64,000 nt of DNA from positions 2,048,501 to 2,112,500 of the forward strand of contig NZ_CP107932.1 in the NCBI RefSeq assembly GCF_036032445.1. Reading direction: 5' to 3'. Position 1 is the first letter of the stretch. Every line of letters starts with the position of its first letter. Below, in pieces: positions 16,872 through 24,617 of the stretch. This stretch comes from Nocardia sp. NBC_00416 (lineage in GTDB: Bacteria > Actinomycetota > Actinomycetes > Mycobacteriales > Mycobacteriaceae). The notes beneath the pieces are model-generated. The model worked only from the letters and a program-made list of their open reading frames with translations. It was not told the origin of the DNA and searched no databases. Position numbers and translations under genes: made by a program.

Positions 16872-18059
16872 GTGTCCAGAGTTTCCACCCGTATCCTGGT
16901 CCTGCTGCTGACCCTCGTCTCGGTCGGGATCCTCGGCGGCGGCGCCGACGCCGAACCGCTCTATCCCCAACCGGATCCGGACCCCTTCTACACCGCACCC
17001 CCCGATCTGTCCGCGCTGGAGCCGGGCGATGTGGTCCGCACCCGCAAGATCGACACCGGTGTGTACGTGGGCACCGAGGGCTGGCAGGTGGCCTTCCGGT
17101 CCACCAATTCCGCGGGCGATCCGATCATGGGCATGACGACGGTGCTGCTTCCGGTCGGCGTCGCCAAGCCGCCCCTGGTCTCGTACCAGGCGCTGATCAA
17201 TTCGCTCGGCACCCGGTGCAACCCGTCGCGGTCGCTGTTCAACGGCGAACTGCAGGACGCGGTGGGCGCCATGCTGCCGATCGGGCGCGGCTGGGCCATC
17301 TCGGTGCCCGACTACCTCGGGCCCAACGTCGCCTATGCCGCCGGACGGCTCAGCGGCATGGTCACTCTCGACAGCGTGCGCGCCGTGCAGCGGGTCACCG
17401 AGCTGGGCCTAGCCGACTCACCGGTCGCCCTCGCCGGTTATTCCGGTGGCGGTCTGGCCACCGGATGGGCCGCGGCGCTCCACCCCTCCTACGCACCGGA
17501 TCTGAAGATCGCCGGGGTGGTCGCGGGAGGTATCCCGGCCGATCTGGAGCAAATGGCACTGGGTCTCGGTTTCGCGCCGCATCCGGGTTTCGGCCTCGCC
17601 TTCGCCGCGGCCATGGGGCTGGAGCGGGAGTATCCGAAACGGCTGCCGATCTCGGATCAGCTCAACGAGAACGGGCTGTGGTTCCGGGAGTTCACCCATG
17701 ACGCGTGCCGCCGGTTCCTGTTGTTCCACGGCGCCTTCCGCAGTGCTGAGCAGATGGCTGCGTCGAAGAATCTGATGAACAGCCCCGAAGCACACCAGGT
17801 GCTGCGCGAGAACAGCCTGCGCTATTTCGAGGGCGTGCCGACGGCGCCGACCTATCTGTGGCAGGGGCGCTTCGACACCCTCACCCCCTATGACGGGGTC
17901 GCCGAGTTCGCCGATCGGTACTGCCGCGCGGGCGCACCGGTGAAGCTCACCACCTATGACATCGCCGAACACATGACCGCGGCGGCCGCGGGATTCGCCG
18001 ACGCCTGGAACTTCGTGGAAGCCCGGTTCCGCGGCGAACCGGTGCCCAAGAGCTGCTGA
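16872..18059 (+). CDS. Secreted lipase (LIP family)
   Basis: 395 residues from GTG 16872, after a GAAAGAAG ribosome binding site. The N-terminus is a Sec signal peptide (RVSTRILVLLLTLVSVGIL, cleavage near ADA-EP). The mature part matches the LIP secretory lipase family (PF03583), alpha/beta hydrolases that cleave triacylglycerols or esters outside the cell. The nucleophile elbow is GYSGGG; a late Asp (QGRFDTLTPYDG) and His (IAEHMTAA) would complete the triad. The length of about 400 residues is normal for the family. It stands alone on this strand and is followed by a terminator hairpin. Confidence 0.92.
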   Translation: MSRVSTRILVLLLTLVSVGILGGGADAEPLYPQPDPDPFYTAPPDLSALEPGDVVRTRKIDTGVYVGTEGWQVAFRSTNSAGDPIMGMTTVLLPVGVAKPPLVSYQALINSLGTRCNPSRSLFNGELQDAVGAMLPIGRGWAISVPDYLGPNVAYAAGRLSGMVTLDSVRAVQRVTELGLADSPVALAGYSGGGLATGWAAALHPSYAPDLKIAGVVAGGIPADLEQMALGLGFAPHPGFGLAFAAAMGLEREYPKRLPISDQLNENGLWFREFTHDACRRFLLFHGAFRSAEQMAASKNLMNSPEAHQVLRENSLRYFEGVPTAPTYLWQGRFDTLTPYDGVAEFADRYCRAGAPVKLTTYDIAEHMTAAAAGFADAWNFVEARFRGEPVPKSC

Positions 18060-18089
18060 GCGGCGGCTCCGCTGTCACGCCCGCGTCCG

Positions 18090-18123
18090 GGCCGGTCGGC
18101 TGTGCGCAGTCGGCCGACCGGCC
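18090..18123 (+). terminator. Hairpin terminator after the lipase gene
   Basis: A perfect 11-bp stem, GGCCGGTCGGC with GCCGACCGGCC, and a 12-base loop, starting 30 bp after the lipase stop. No T-run follows, as is common in actinobacteria. Confidence 0.6.
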
Positions 18124-18236
18124 GGAATGCCGGCGCTCCCGTCGCCTTCGCGCGCCGGATCCAGCCGATGGACAGGCCCGGCCCGTGCGGCGGTAGCGGA
18201 GTCAGCCTTCGGGATACCGGCGGGTGGCGTTCGCCG

Positions 18237-18491
18237 TTATCCGTCGTTCCCTCGTTGCGCCAGCCGCGGGCGGTCAGGATATCCGATGATCGAGTATTCG
18301 GTGACCAGCCGTCGTAATCCCGCGAGATCCTTCTCGTCGGCCATTTCGTCGGTATCCACGTCCAGGATGTGGTGTCCCGGCGTCACGAAGCGGGCGGAAC
18401 GTCCGATATCGCCGCCCGCGTGTTCGACGGTGACCGCACCCGATATCGCGGTGATCCGACCGCAGTCGTCGTACTCGACCTGCACCCGCAT
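18237..18491 (-). CDS. Small hypothetical protein
   Basis: 84 residues, with a strong GAGGGGG ribosome binding site just before ATG 18491, which argues for a real gene. The sequence starts MRVQVEYDDCGRITAISG and is acidic, with a likely beta-rich N-terminus and a helical C-terminal half (DEKDLAGLRRLVTEY). No known family was recognised. It follows the 98-residue gene by 9 bp and is probably co-transcribed with it. Confidence 0.7.
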   Translation of the reverse strand: MRVQVEYDDCGRITAISGAVTVEHAGGDIGRSARFVTPGHHILDVDTDEMADEKDLAGLRRLVTEYSIIGYPDRPRLAQRGNDG

Positions 18492-18500
18492 ACGACCCCC

Positions 18501-18797
18501 TCAGATTTCGATCGGACTCGACCAGGCTATGTAGAAGTAGTAGTAGACCGGCTGTGAGGAGCCGCTGTTGTGGATCTCGAAACGAGTCTCGTCGTGACCG
18601 CTTCGATAGTGCCCGATATTGCGCACCACGATCTCGGCGGCAACGGATCCGTCACAAAAGGCGGTGAACAGATAGGCCCGGTTGTCCCTGCCCCAATCGC
18701 CGCCGGCAGCCCACCAGTAATCGGTTTCTCCCGACGCCAGCGGACCGCCGAAATTGCAGAACGAGCCGACCCAGTTCAGGGGCACAACCTGAGCCAT
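18501..18797 (-). CDS. Small hypothetical protein, aromatic-rich
   Basis: 98 residues from ATG 18797, preceded by GGGAGG at ideal spacing. It is rich in Trp, Tyr and Gly (DYWWAAGGDWGRDN, PVYYYFYIAW) and has two Cys. The pattern of alternating hydrophobic segments suggests a small beta-sandwich, but no family was recognised. It is first in a two-gene unit with the 84-residue protein downstream. No signal peptide is present. Confidence 0.7.
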   Translation of the reverse strand: MAQVVPLNWVGSFCNFGGPLASGETDYWWAAGGDWGRDNRAYLFTAFCDGSVAAEIVVRNIGHYRSGHDETRFEIHNSGSSQPVYYYFYIAWSSPIEI

Positions 18798-18983
18798 CAG
18801 ACCTCCCTGGAATCATGCTCTCGCCGATATCCTCGTGGTCCACGGGCGGGGCGCGTGGTCGACAGTCCGGACCGATCCCGCACCACCATTATCAGTGGGC
18901 ACGACCTCGATGTCACCGGTCGCCGGAAATCGGAAGTATTGCGGATCGGTATTGCTGGACCGACCACCCGCTACACGCCCGGT

Positions 18984-19490
18984 TCACTCACCGCCTCCCG
19001 CGGCGAGGTGGCCCAGCAAGCGCGCGGCGGCCACCTCGACAGTGTGGTCCGGACCGCGCCCACTGGGTAGCTCTGTACCCGACTCCCCCGGTTGCAGCGG
19101 CTCGAGCGCGGCGAGCTGGGAATCGAGCAGCGACGCCGGCATGAAATGGTCACCGCGCGCCGAAATCCGGTCGAGCAGATCGGCACGGTCGGCGGTCAGC
19201 AGTAGGAAATAGGTTTCCGGGGCCATACTGCGCAGGCTGTCCCGGTAGCGGCGGCGGCTGATCATCGCCGCTCCGCCCAGGCGGTTCTCGCACCGGAGAC
19301 CGGCAGGTCCGGCCACCGGTGATGTTCGCCGGACGCGCGGGTGACTCTCACCGAACAACGCGGTGCGCTGGCCGAGATCTGCATTCTCCGCCTCTCGTTG
19401 CGTGCGAGCGGTCGCGGAACGGCATCCCGACGGAAAGCGATCCCAACCTAACAGCCGCGTCGCACAGCCCCCGCGACTGTTGCCAAGACG
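18984..19490 (-). pseudogene. Decayed gluconokinase gene
   Basis: The C-terminal part is a clear gluconate kinase tail: SRRRYRDSLR, then a hydrophobic strand, RISARGDHFMPASLLDSQ and LEPLQPGESG. Upstream, the ATP-binding P-loop (GxSGSGKST) and the substrate segment are absent from this frame. Only scattered similarity (LGW-F, an SVGMPF fragment, VLATVAGAVRRG) survives, spread over different frames. I read this as a frameshifted, partly eroded gluconokinase; the 5' limit is approximate. Gluconokinases phosphorylate gluconate and are about 165 residues long. A truncated but expressed protein is less likely. Confidence 0.5.
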
Positions 19491-19896
19491 AGACCGGCCG
19501 GCGCCCGGGCCGCGCGCCGCGATATCGGGCGTTTCGCCCGGCCGATCCCGAGTCGGTTCGAGGTCTGTCGCCGGCCGGCGCGCGGCCACCGGTCGCGCGC
19601 CGGCTCGGCACCGCTCCCTGTTCCCGGGACCGGACAAGGCGCTGTCCGCCCGACGGTCCCCATGCGAACGAATTCATCGCGCTCCAGCGGTGGGCGGCTC
19701 GGGCCGGCGAATCGATTGGGCCGATACCCGGTCCACCGAACCCATTGGCGTGCAGAGCAATCGGAACCGAGTGGCGTGGTCCGCCCCGGCCGTCGGCTCA
19801 TTTCGCCTGAGCACTCCCCACACCCGGAGAAACCGGAACCACCGCATAATGGTTCAATTTCCGGCGTACGCCCGGCACGCAGGAGGAATAGAACGA
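19491..19896. other. Intergenic region, no gene seen
   Basis: About 400 bp between the gluconokinase remnant and the 186-residue gene. Open frames here are Arg/Pro/Gly-rich with no recognisable motif. The right end carries the AGGAGGA ribosome binding site of the next gene. Confidence 0.55.
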
Positions 19897-20457
19897 ATGG
19901 CAACGCGTTACTCGAAAAGGGACCGGACGAAACTCGTCAACCGGGTGAAAAAATTGCTCGCCCAAGGTAAAACAGTTAACGCGGCGTGCACTCTGGTTTC
20001 GGAGGGTGAAGGCGGTGTCCCCGCTACGAATACACTGGCCAACTGGGTGCGGGCCGCCGGACTTTCCGATGGCGCCGCGGAAATCAGCCCCGCCGCGCCG
20101 GTGAAACGACGGCGCAAGCCTCGTATCGTCGTCACCGAAACTCCGGCCGCGACGGTCGACGTGCTCGAGGCCGATGCGGACATCTCCTCGCCCGAAGCCG
20201 ATGCCCAGGTGGAACCGGCTCCGGCGCCCGACACCGTCACCGACGGCAGCGAGGTCGTGGGTGACGGGATCCATCCGCTCCCCCCGGTCGACGAGCCCGC
20301 CGCCGAGTTGGTGCACGTGCGCACCGCGGACGCCCCGGCGGAATCCGACCTCGACGATCTCCTCGACGAGAACCACCGGCTGCGTACAGCACTGACCGAG
20401 GCCAATCGCGAGATCCGCGCCATGCGCGATCTTCTCGTCGTCTACGCCAGCCGCTGA
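19897..20457 (+). CDS. Small basic-HTH and coiled-coil protein of unknown function
   Basis: 186 residues from ATG 19897, placed by AGGAGGA nine bases upstream. The first 60 residues (MATRYSKRDRTKLVNRVKK ... NTLANWVRAAGL) form a basic helical region like the helix-turn-helix of transposase OrfA-type proteins. A short basic stretch (KRRRKPR) and an acidic Pro/Glu/Asp linker follow. The last 35 residues form a heptad-like helix (LLDENHRLRTALTEANREI), typical of OrfA leucine zippers. No transposase catalytic gene or inverted repeats lie nearby, so it may be a domesticated or stand-alone DNA-binding protein. Confidence 0.75.
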   Translation: MATRYSKRDRTKLVNRVKKLLAQGKTVNAACTLVSEGEGGVPATNTLANWVRAAGLSDGAAEISPAAPVKRRRKPRIVVTETPAATVDVLEADADISSPEADAQVEPAPAPDTVTDGSEVVGDGIHPLPPVDEPAAELVHVRTADAPAESDLDDLLDENHRLRTALTEANREIRAMRDLLVVYASR

Positions 20458-20528
20458 GCTTCTTCGATATCCGCGCGGACGTGACGAGGTAGGTGTCGGC
20501 GGCAGGTTCGACCGGACAGCTGGGCTTG

Positions 20529-20549
20529 ACCTTGACGCTACGTCAAGGT
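20529..20549 (+). promoter_or_regulatory. MerR-type operator and promoter of the hydrolase/merR unit
   Basis: ACCTTGACG-CTA-CGTCAAGGT is a perfect 9+9 inverted repeat with a 3-base centre. It begins just after a TTGAC -35 element (20526-20530) and lies in the long spacer expected of MerR promoters. The hydrolase ATG is only 15 bp after the palindrome, so transcription may start at or near the start codon. Confidence 0.7.
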
Positions 20550-20563
20550 TGCAGCCTTGCCCA

Positions 20564-21460
20564 ATGACGAACAACAGCACCTCTTCCGCTCGGCTCGCGC
20601 CGCCGGTCGGAAAGTTCCAGGAAATCGACGGCCGGCGCATATTCGTGCATCGGTCGGGCGGCGGCGGACCGGCCGTGGTGTTCCTACCGGGCGCGAGCGC
20701 GGTCGGACTGGATTACTTCGTTGTTCAGCAGCACGTTTCGCGATTCACCACGGCCGTGATCTATGACCGCGGCGGCACGGGCTACAGCGAGGGCCTGCCA
20801 CTGCCGCGCACTGCCGCGGCAGTGGCCGCGGAACTGCGTGACCTGCTGCGCGCCCAGCACATCGCCGGTCCTTACGTTCTCGCGGCACACTCGCTCGGCG
20901 CCTTCTACGCGCATCGGTTCGCACAGCTGTACCCGCGGGATGTCGCGGGACTGGTCTGGCTGGACGGCTTACACCGCGACTGGGACGACTTCATGCCGCC
21001 CGCGCTGAGTCTGGCCGCGGCCGAGCGGCTGGGGCCGGACCTGGAGCAGCTCGAACGCACGCGTCCGGCTCGGCGCGCGATGCACGCGCAGTTGTACGCG
21101 GACTACCCGGAGGACGTGCGATCTCCGTTGATCGATGCCCGGATCAGCACTGAGTGGATGCGCGCGGGGATCGCCGAGCGCACCGGGCTGACCGAACTGG
21201 CCGCCGAACTGCGTGCCGGCCCGAACATTCCCGACGTCCCGTTGGTGGCGCTCACCGTGGTGGGTGACGATCCCACCCAGCAGACATCGCACGAAATGAA
21301 CAACGCCAAGACGAGAATGGACGCGGCCCTGGTGAGCCGGCTCTCGCACGGGGAACAGCGCGTCCTCTCCGACACCCTGCACCACCGCCTCTGCTTCGAC
21401 CGACCCGACGCCGTGGTCCGGGCGATCCGTGACGTCGTCGCCCGGGCGGGTCGCCCTTAG
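20564..21460 (+). CDS. Alpha/beta hydrolase
   Basis: 298 residues from ATG 20564; no ribosome binding site is visible, consistent with a leaderless message. It is an alpha/beta hydrolase of the AB_hydrolase_1/6 type. The oxyanion region is FLPGAS, the nucleophile elbow AAHSLGAFYAHR, an acid candidate lies in VVGDDP, and the late His is in LHHRLCFDRPD. The substrate is not predictable. It sits between a MerR-type operator and the merR gene 37 bp downstream, so expression is probably induced by the effector of that regulator. Relatives act on small esters, lactones or antibiotics. Confidence 0.88.
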   Translation: MTNNSTSSARLAPPVGKFQEIDGRRIFVHRSGGGGPAVVFLPGASAVGLDYFVVQQHVSRFTTAVIYDRGGTGYSEGLPLPRTAAAVAAELRDLLRAQHIAGPYVLAAHSLGAFYAHRFAQLYPRDVAGLVWLDGLHRDWDDFMPPALSLAAAERLGPDLEQLERTRPARRAMHAQLYADYPEDVRSPLIDARISTEWMRAGIAERTGLTELAAELRAGPNIPDVPLVALTVVGDDPTQQTSHEMNNAKTRMDAALVSRLSHGEQRVLSDTLHHRLCFDRPDAVVRAIRDVVARAGRP

Positions 21461-21497
21461 ACTCGGCACGGCCGGTCCGGACGAACGGAGGTGAACG

Positions 21498-22235
21498 GTG
21501 CTCACGATCAGCCAGCTCGCGGCGACCGCCGGCGTGACCGTGCGCACCGTGCGCCACTACCACCACGTGGGTCTCCTGCCCGAGCCGGAGCGCGATGCGT
21601 CCGGCTACCGCCGCTACGGTGCGCAGGCGGCGGTGGATCTCATCCGGATCAGAACCCTGGCCGATGCCGGTGTCCCGCTGGCCCGTGTCGACGCGCTGCT
21701 GCACGCGCAGCCGGCCGAATTCGCCTCGGCCATCACCGATATCGACGCCGAGCTGCAGCGCAAGATCGACCAGCTCACCGTGTACCGCCGCCGGATCACC
21801 GAACTGGCCGGCGGCGAAAGGCTCGTGCTGCCTCCCGAGGTGGTCGCCGTCCTGAATCGGATGCGTGGTCTCGGCGTCAGCGAGCGGCGGGTGCGGCTCG
21901 AACGCGATTCGTGGATCCTGCTGCGGGCGCTCGACCCGCACGCCGTGCCACAGCGGGTGCGGGAGAAGAACGCCGCCTTCGACGATCCCGAGACGACGCG
22001 CCTGTACCTCGCCTGTGATCGATCGTTCGACTGGGATCCCCAGGATCCACGCTTGGATCAGCTCATCGACGACCTGGACGCCTGGGAGATCCGATATGAA
22101 CGAGACGGCAGCGCATCCGGGCATCTGAAGCTGGTCGCCGACCGGATCTCCGAGGCCGCACCGGCCTGGCAACGCATCCTCGAGGTGCTCGCTCACCGCG
22201 CCGCGCGGCGCCGGACCGCCGAGGGCGGCGGCTGA
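21498..22235 (+). CDS. MerR-family transcriptional regulator
   Basis: 245 residues from GTG 21498, after GGAGGTGA. The N-terminal winged helix is typical of MerR (MLTISQLAATAGVTVRTVRHYHHVGLLPEPER, split here by residue count at 20: TISQLAATAGVTVRTVRHYH), followed by the linker helix with LADAGVPLARVDALL. Residues 120-240 form a larger effector-binding domain without the Cys pattern of metal sensors, so it probably senses an organic compound. It lies downstream of the hydrolase whose promoter carries a perfect MerR palindrome, suggesting autoregulation of the pair. It converges with the tetR gene, 18 bp away. Confidence 0.9.
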   Translation: MLTISQLAATAGVTVRTVRHYHHVGLLPEPERDASGYRRYGAQAAVDLIRIRTLADAGVPLARVDALLHAQPAEFASAITDIDAELQRKIDQLTVYRRRITELAGGERLVLPPEVVAVLNRMRGLGVSERRVRLERDSWILLRALDPHAVPQRVREKNAAFDDPETTRLYLACDRSFDWDPQDPRLDQLIDDLDAWEIRYERDGSASGHLKLVADRISEAAPAWQRILEVLAHRAARRRTAEGGG

Positions 22236-22253
22236 GCCGGGCCTTCCCCCGAT

Positions 22254-22874
22254 TCACGCGGGTGTCGCCGAGCGGTTCGACGACCCGGCCGTCAGGCCTT
22301 CCCAGGCGCTCATCGCCGCATCGATGACCCGCGCCGCGTCCGCGGGCGTACAACCGTCCCGGGCCCGAATCGCCAATCCGTGCATCACGGTCAGGTAGAA
22401 GGAGGCCGCGGCCTCGACGTCGGCGCCGGCCGGGACATCGCCCTCGGCCACGCCGCGGCGCAATCGGGCCAGTACCGCGCCGCGGTCGTGCTGCCGGCGC
22501 TCGGCCAGGAGTGTGCGCACGTGCTCGTTCTCCGGAGTCGCGTTGGCCGCCGCCAGCACCACCATGCAGCCGAGCGGTGTCGCCGGATCCAGGTTCGCGG
22601 CGGTCCGCTCGCGCAGCATCAGCTCGATCGCCTCCCGCGCGGTCCGGGGCTCGTCCAGCGAACCAGGGGTCTCACCGGCATAGAGGGCGACCGCCTCGCG
22701 GAACAGTTCTTCCTTCGAACCGAAGGCGGTGTAGAGGCTGCGCGCGCCGATACCCATGGCCGCGGTCAGCTCGCTGATGGACACGCCTTCGTAGCCGTGT
22801 TCCCAGAACAGGTGCATGGCGGTGCGCAGGGCCTCGTCCCGATCGAACCCACGGGGCCGTCCCGGACCCGGCAT
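22254..22874 (-). CDS. TetR-family transcriptional regulator
   Basis: 206 residues from ATG 22874, after GGAGGTGG; a longer start at 22934 is unlikely. The HTH is classical (GRPRGFDRDEALRTAMHLFW, VSISELTAAMGIGARSLYTA, FGSKEELFREAV). The ligand domain (TPLGCMVVLAAANATPENEH) resembles TetR_C_16/YxaF-like regulators of SDRs and small-molecule oxidoreductases. The gene is divergent from the SDR at 22964 and probably represses both from the palindrome between them. Confidence 0.92.
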   Translation of the reverse strand: MPGPGRPRGFDRDEALRTAMHLFWEHGYEGVSISELTAAMGIGARSLYTAFGSKEELFREAVALYAGETPGSLDEPRTAREAIELMLRERTAANLDPATPLGCMVVLAAANATPENEHVRTLLAERRQHDRGAVLARLRRGVAEGDVPAGADVEAAASFYLTVMHGLAIRARDGCTPADAARVIDAAMSAWEGLTAGSSNRSATPA

Positions 22875-22895
22875 AACCACCTCCACGCTGCGCTG

Positions 22896-22926
22896 TTGAC
22901 AGCCCCATAGTATCCGAGGATAGGAT
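22896..22926 (+). promoter_or_regulatory. Promoter of the SDR gene with candidate TetR operator
   Basis: TTGACA at 22896-22901 and TAGGAT at 22921-22926 form a -35/-10 pair with a 19-base spacer. TATCCGAGGATA (22911-22922) is a 5+5 inverted repeat that overlaps the -10, as expected for a repressor site. Confidence 0.45.
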
Positions 22927-22963
22927 TTCCGCACCGATCACTGCAGAAATAATGGGAGATGAG

Positions 22964-23701
22964 ATGGGTATTGAAGGTAAGGTCGCACTGGTTACGGGCG
23001 GGGGGCGCGGAATCGGCGCGGCGATCGCGCAGCGGCTGGCGGCCGACGGCGCGGATATCGCGCTGACCTACAACGCCTCGGCCGACCGGGCCGAACAGGT
23101 GGCCGCGAAGATCCGCGACACCGGCCGGCGCGCACTGGCCGTGCGCGCGCCCGCCGCCGACGCCGACGCCGTGCCCACTGCCGTGGAACGGACCGTCGCC
23201 GAATTCGGCCGACTGGACATCCTGGTCAACAACGCCGGCATATTCCCGTACGGCACCATCGACGAACTCACCCTGGAACAGTTCGACGAGACCGTGTCCC
23301 TGCACCTGCGGGCCGCCTTCGCGGGGGCCAAGGCGGCGAGTCCGCACCTGCCCGACGGCGGCCGGATCATCACTATCGGCAGCAACCTGGCCGAACGCGC
23401 CACCCGGCCGGGCCTGAGCCTGTACTCGATGACCAAGGCCGCGCTCGTCGGCTTCTCCAAGGGCCTGGCCCGCGACCTGGGTCCGCGCGGTATCACGGTG
23501 AACGTGGTGCACCCGGGCTCGACCGATACCGAGATGAACCCGGCCGACAGCGCGAGCTCGGACGGCCAGCGGGCGATCACGGCGCTGGGCCGGTACGCGG
23601 CGGCCGACGAGATCGCGGCCGCGGTCTCCTATCTCGCGGGCGAGGGCGGAAGTTTCGTCACGGGTTCGGCGATCACCGTCGACGGAGGCGCGAACGCATA
23701 G
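22964..23701 (+). CDS. SDR-family oxidoreductase
   Basis: 245 residues from ATG 22964, after GGGAGATGAG; an in-frame ATG at 22952 lies inside that signal. Classical short-chain dehydrogenase: cofactor motif TGGGRGIG, NNAG, catalytic Ser in IGSN, and YSMTK with the active Tyr and Lys. It ends VTGSAITVDGGANA as usual for the family. The substrate is unknown; many relatives reduce ketones or oxidise secondary alcohols with NAD(P)H. Expression is probably under the divergent TetR protein. Confidence 0.92.
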   Translation: MGIEGKVALVTGGGRGIGAAIAQRLAADGADIALTYNASADRAEQVAAKIRDTGRRALAVRAPAADADAVPTAVERTVAEFGRLDILVNNAGIFPYGTIDELTLEQFDETVSLHLRAAFAGAKAASPHLPDGGRIITIGSNLAERATRPGLSLYSMTKAALVGFSKGLARDLGPRGITVNVVHPGSTDTEMNPADSASSDGQRAITALGRYAAADEIAAAVSYLAGEGGSFVTGSAITVDGGANA

Positions 23702-23803
23702 GCGACTCAGTCCGGCCCCGCACCGAACCCGCGGATTCCGGCCGTCACGTCTGTCAGCGCCGCGAGTACGAGGCCCTGATGCGACGCGGCGATACCCCGA
23801 CCG

Positions 23804-24577
23804 TCACAGCCGCGCCGCCGCCTCGTCCTCCATCCGGCCGAGCGCCCCATAGATCTCGCTCTCCAGCGCGAGCAGGTCGAGATCTCCCTTGCGCCGGGGC
23901 CGGGGCACATCGATCGTGAATTCGCGGAACACCCGGCCCGGGCGCGGCGACAGCAGGATCACCCGGTCGGCCAGGTAGACCGCCTCGCCCACGTCGTGGG
24001 TGACGAAGACGACCGTCCGGCGACGGCTCTCCCACAGCGCCAGCAGATCCCGCTGCAGCTGGATCCGGGTGAGGTGGTCGACCGCGCCGAACGGTTCGTC
24101 CATGAGCAGGACGGCCGGTTCGGTGGCCAGCGTCCGCGCGATTCCCGCGCGCTGGCGCATGCCGCCGGACAGCTGATGGGGGTACTTCCGTTCGAAACCG
24201 GCCAGACCGACCTGGGCGAGATACTCGGCGGCGGCCGCCCGGCGCTCGGCTTTCGGCACCCCCCGGAATTCCAGCCCGATCTCCACATTGCGGGCCACGG
24301 TGCGCCATGGGTACAGCGAGGCATCCTGGAAGACCACACCGATACTGCTGTTCGTCCCGGCGACCGGCGCACCCTCGAACAGCACCTCCCCCTCGGTCTT
24401 GTCCTGCAGTCCCGACAGGATGTCGAGCAGGGTGCTCTTCCCGCATCCGCTGGGACCCAGCAGTACGACGAACTCGCCTTCCTCGATGGTCAGGTCGATA
24501 TCGTCGAGCGCTCGCACGGGCGGATCGGTGCGGAATTCTTTGCCCAGACCTCGGACTTCGAAGGTTGCCACGGACAT
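23804..24577 (-). CDS. ABC transporter ATP-binding protein (SsuB/TauB type)
   Basis: 257 residues. Walker A GPSGCGKST, Q-loop FQDASLYPW, signature LSGGMRQRAG, Walker B VLLMDEPFGAVDH and a switch His (VTHDVGEAV) are all present, so it should be an active ATPase. The LYPWRTVARNVEIGL region is typical of the nitrate/sulfonate/taurine importer subfamily. It is the last gene of the six-gene minus-strand unit 30557-23804 and would energise uptake with the permease and binding protein just upstream. Confidence 0.93.
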   Translation of the reverse strand: MSVATFEVRGLGKEFRTDPPVRALDDIDLTIEEGEFVVLLGPSGCGKSTLLDILSGLQDKTEGEVLFEGAPVAGTNSSIGVVFQDASLYPWRTVARNVEIGLEFRGVPKAERRAAAAEYLAQVGLAGFERKYPHQLSGGMRQRAGIARTLATEPAVLLMDEPFGAVDHLTRIQLQRDLLALWESRRRTVVFVTHDVGEAVYLADRVILLSPRPGRVFREFTIDVPRPRRKGDLDLLALESEIYGALGRMEDEAAARL

Positions 24578-24617
24578 ACCTCGCTGATCGTGTCGTTGCT
24601 GTCGCGCTGCGGCGGGG

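Noticed and set aside
16361..16888. A minus-strand frame of 175 codons in the lipase upstream region
   Set aside because: Composition is random-looking, there is no ribosome binding site, and it would cover the promoters of both flanking genes.
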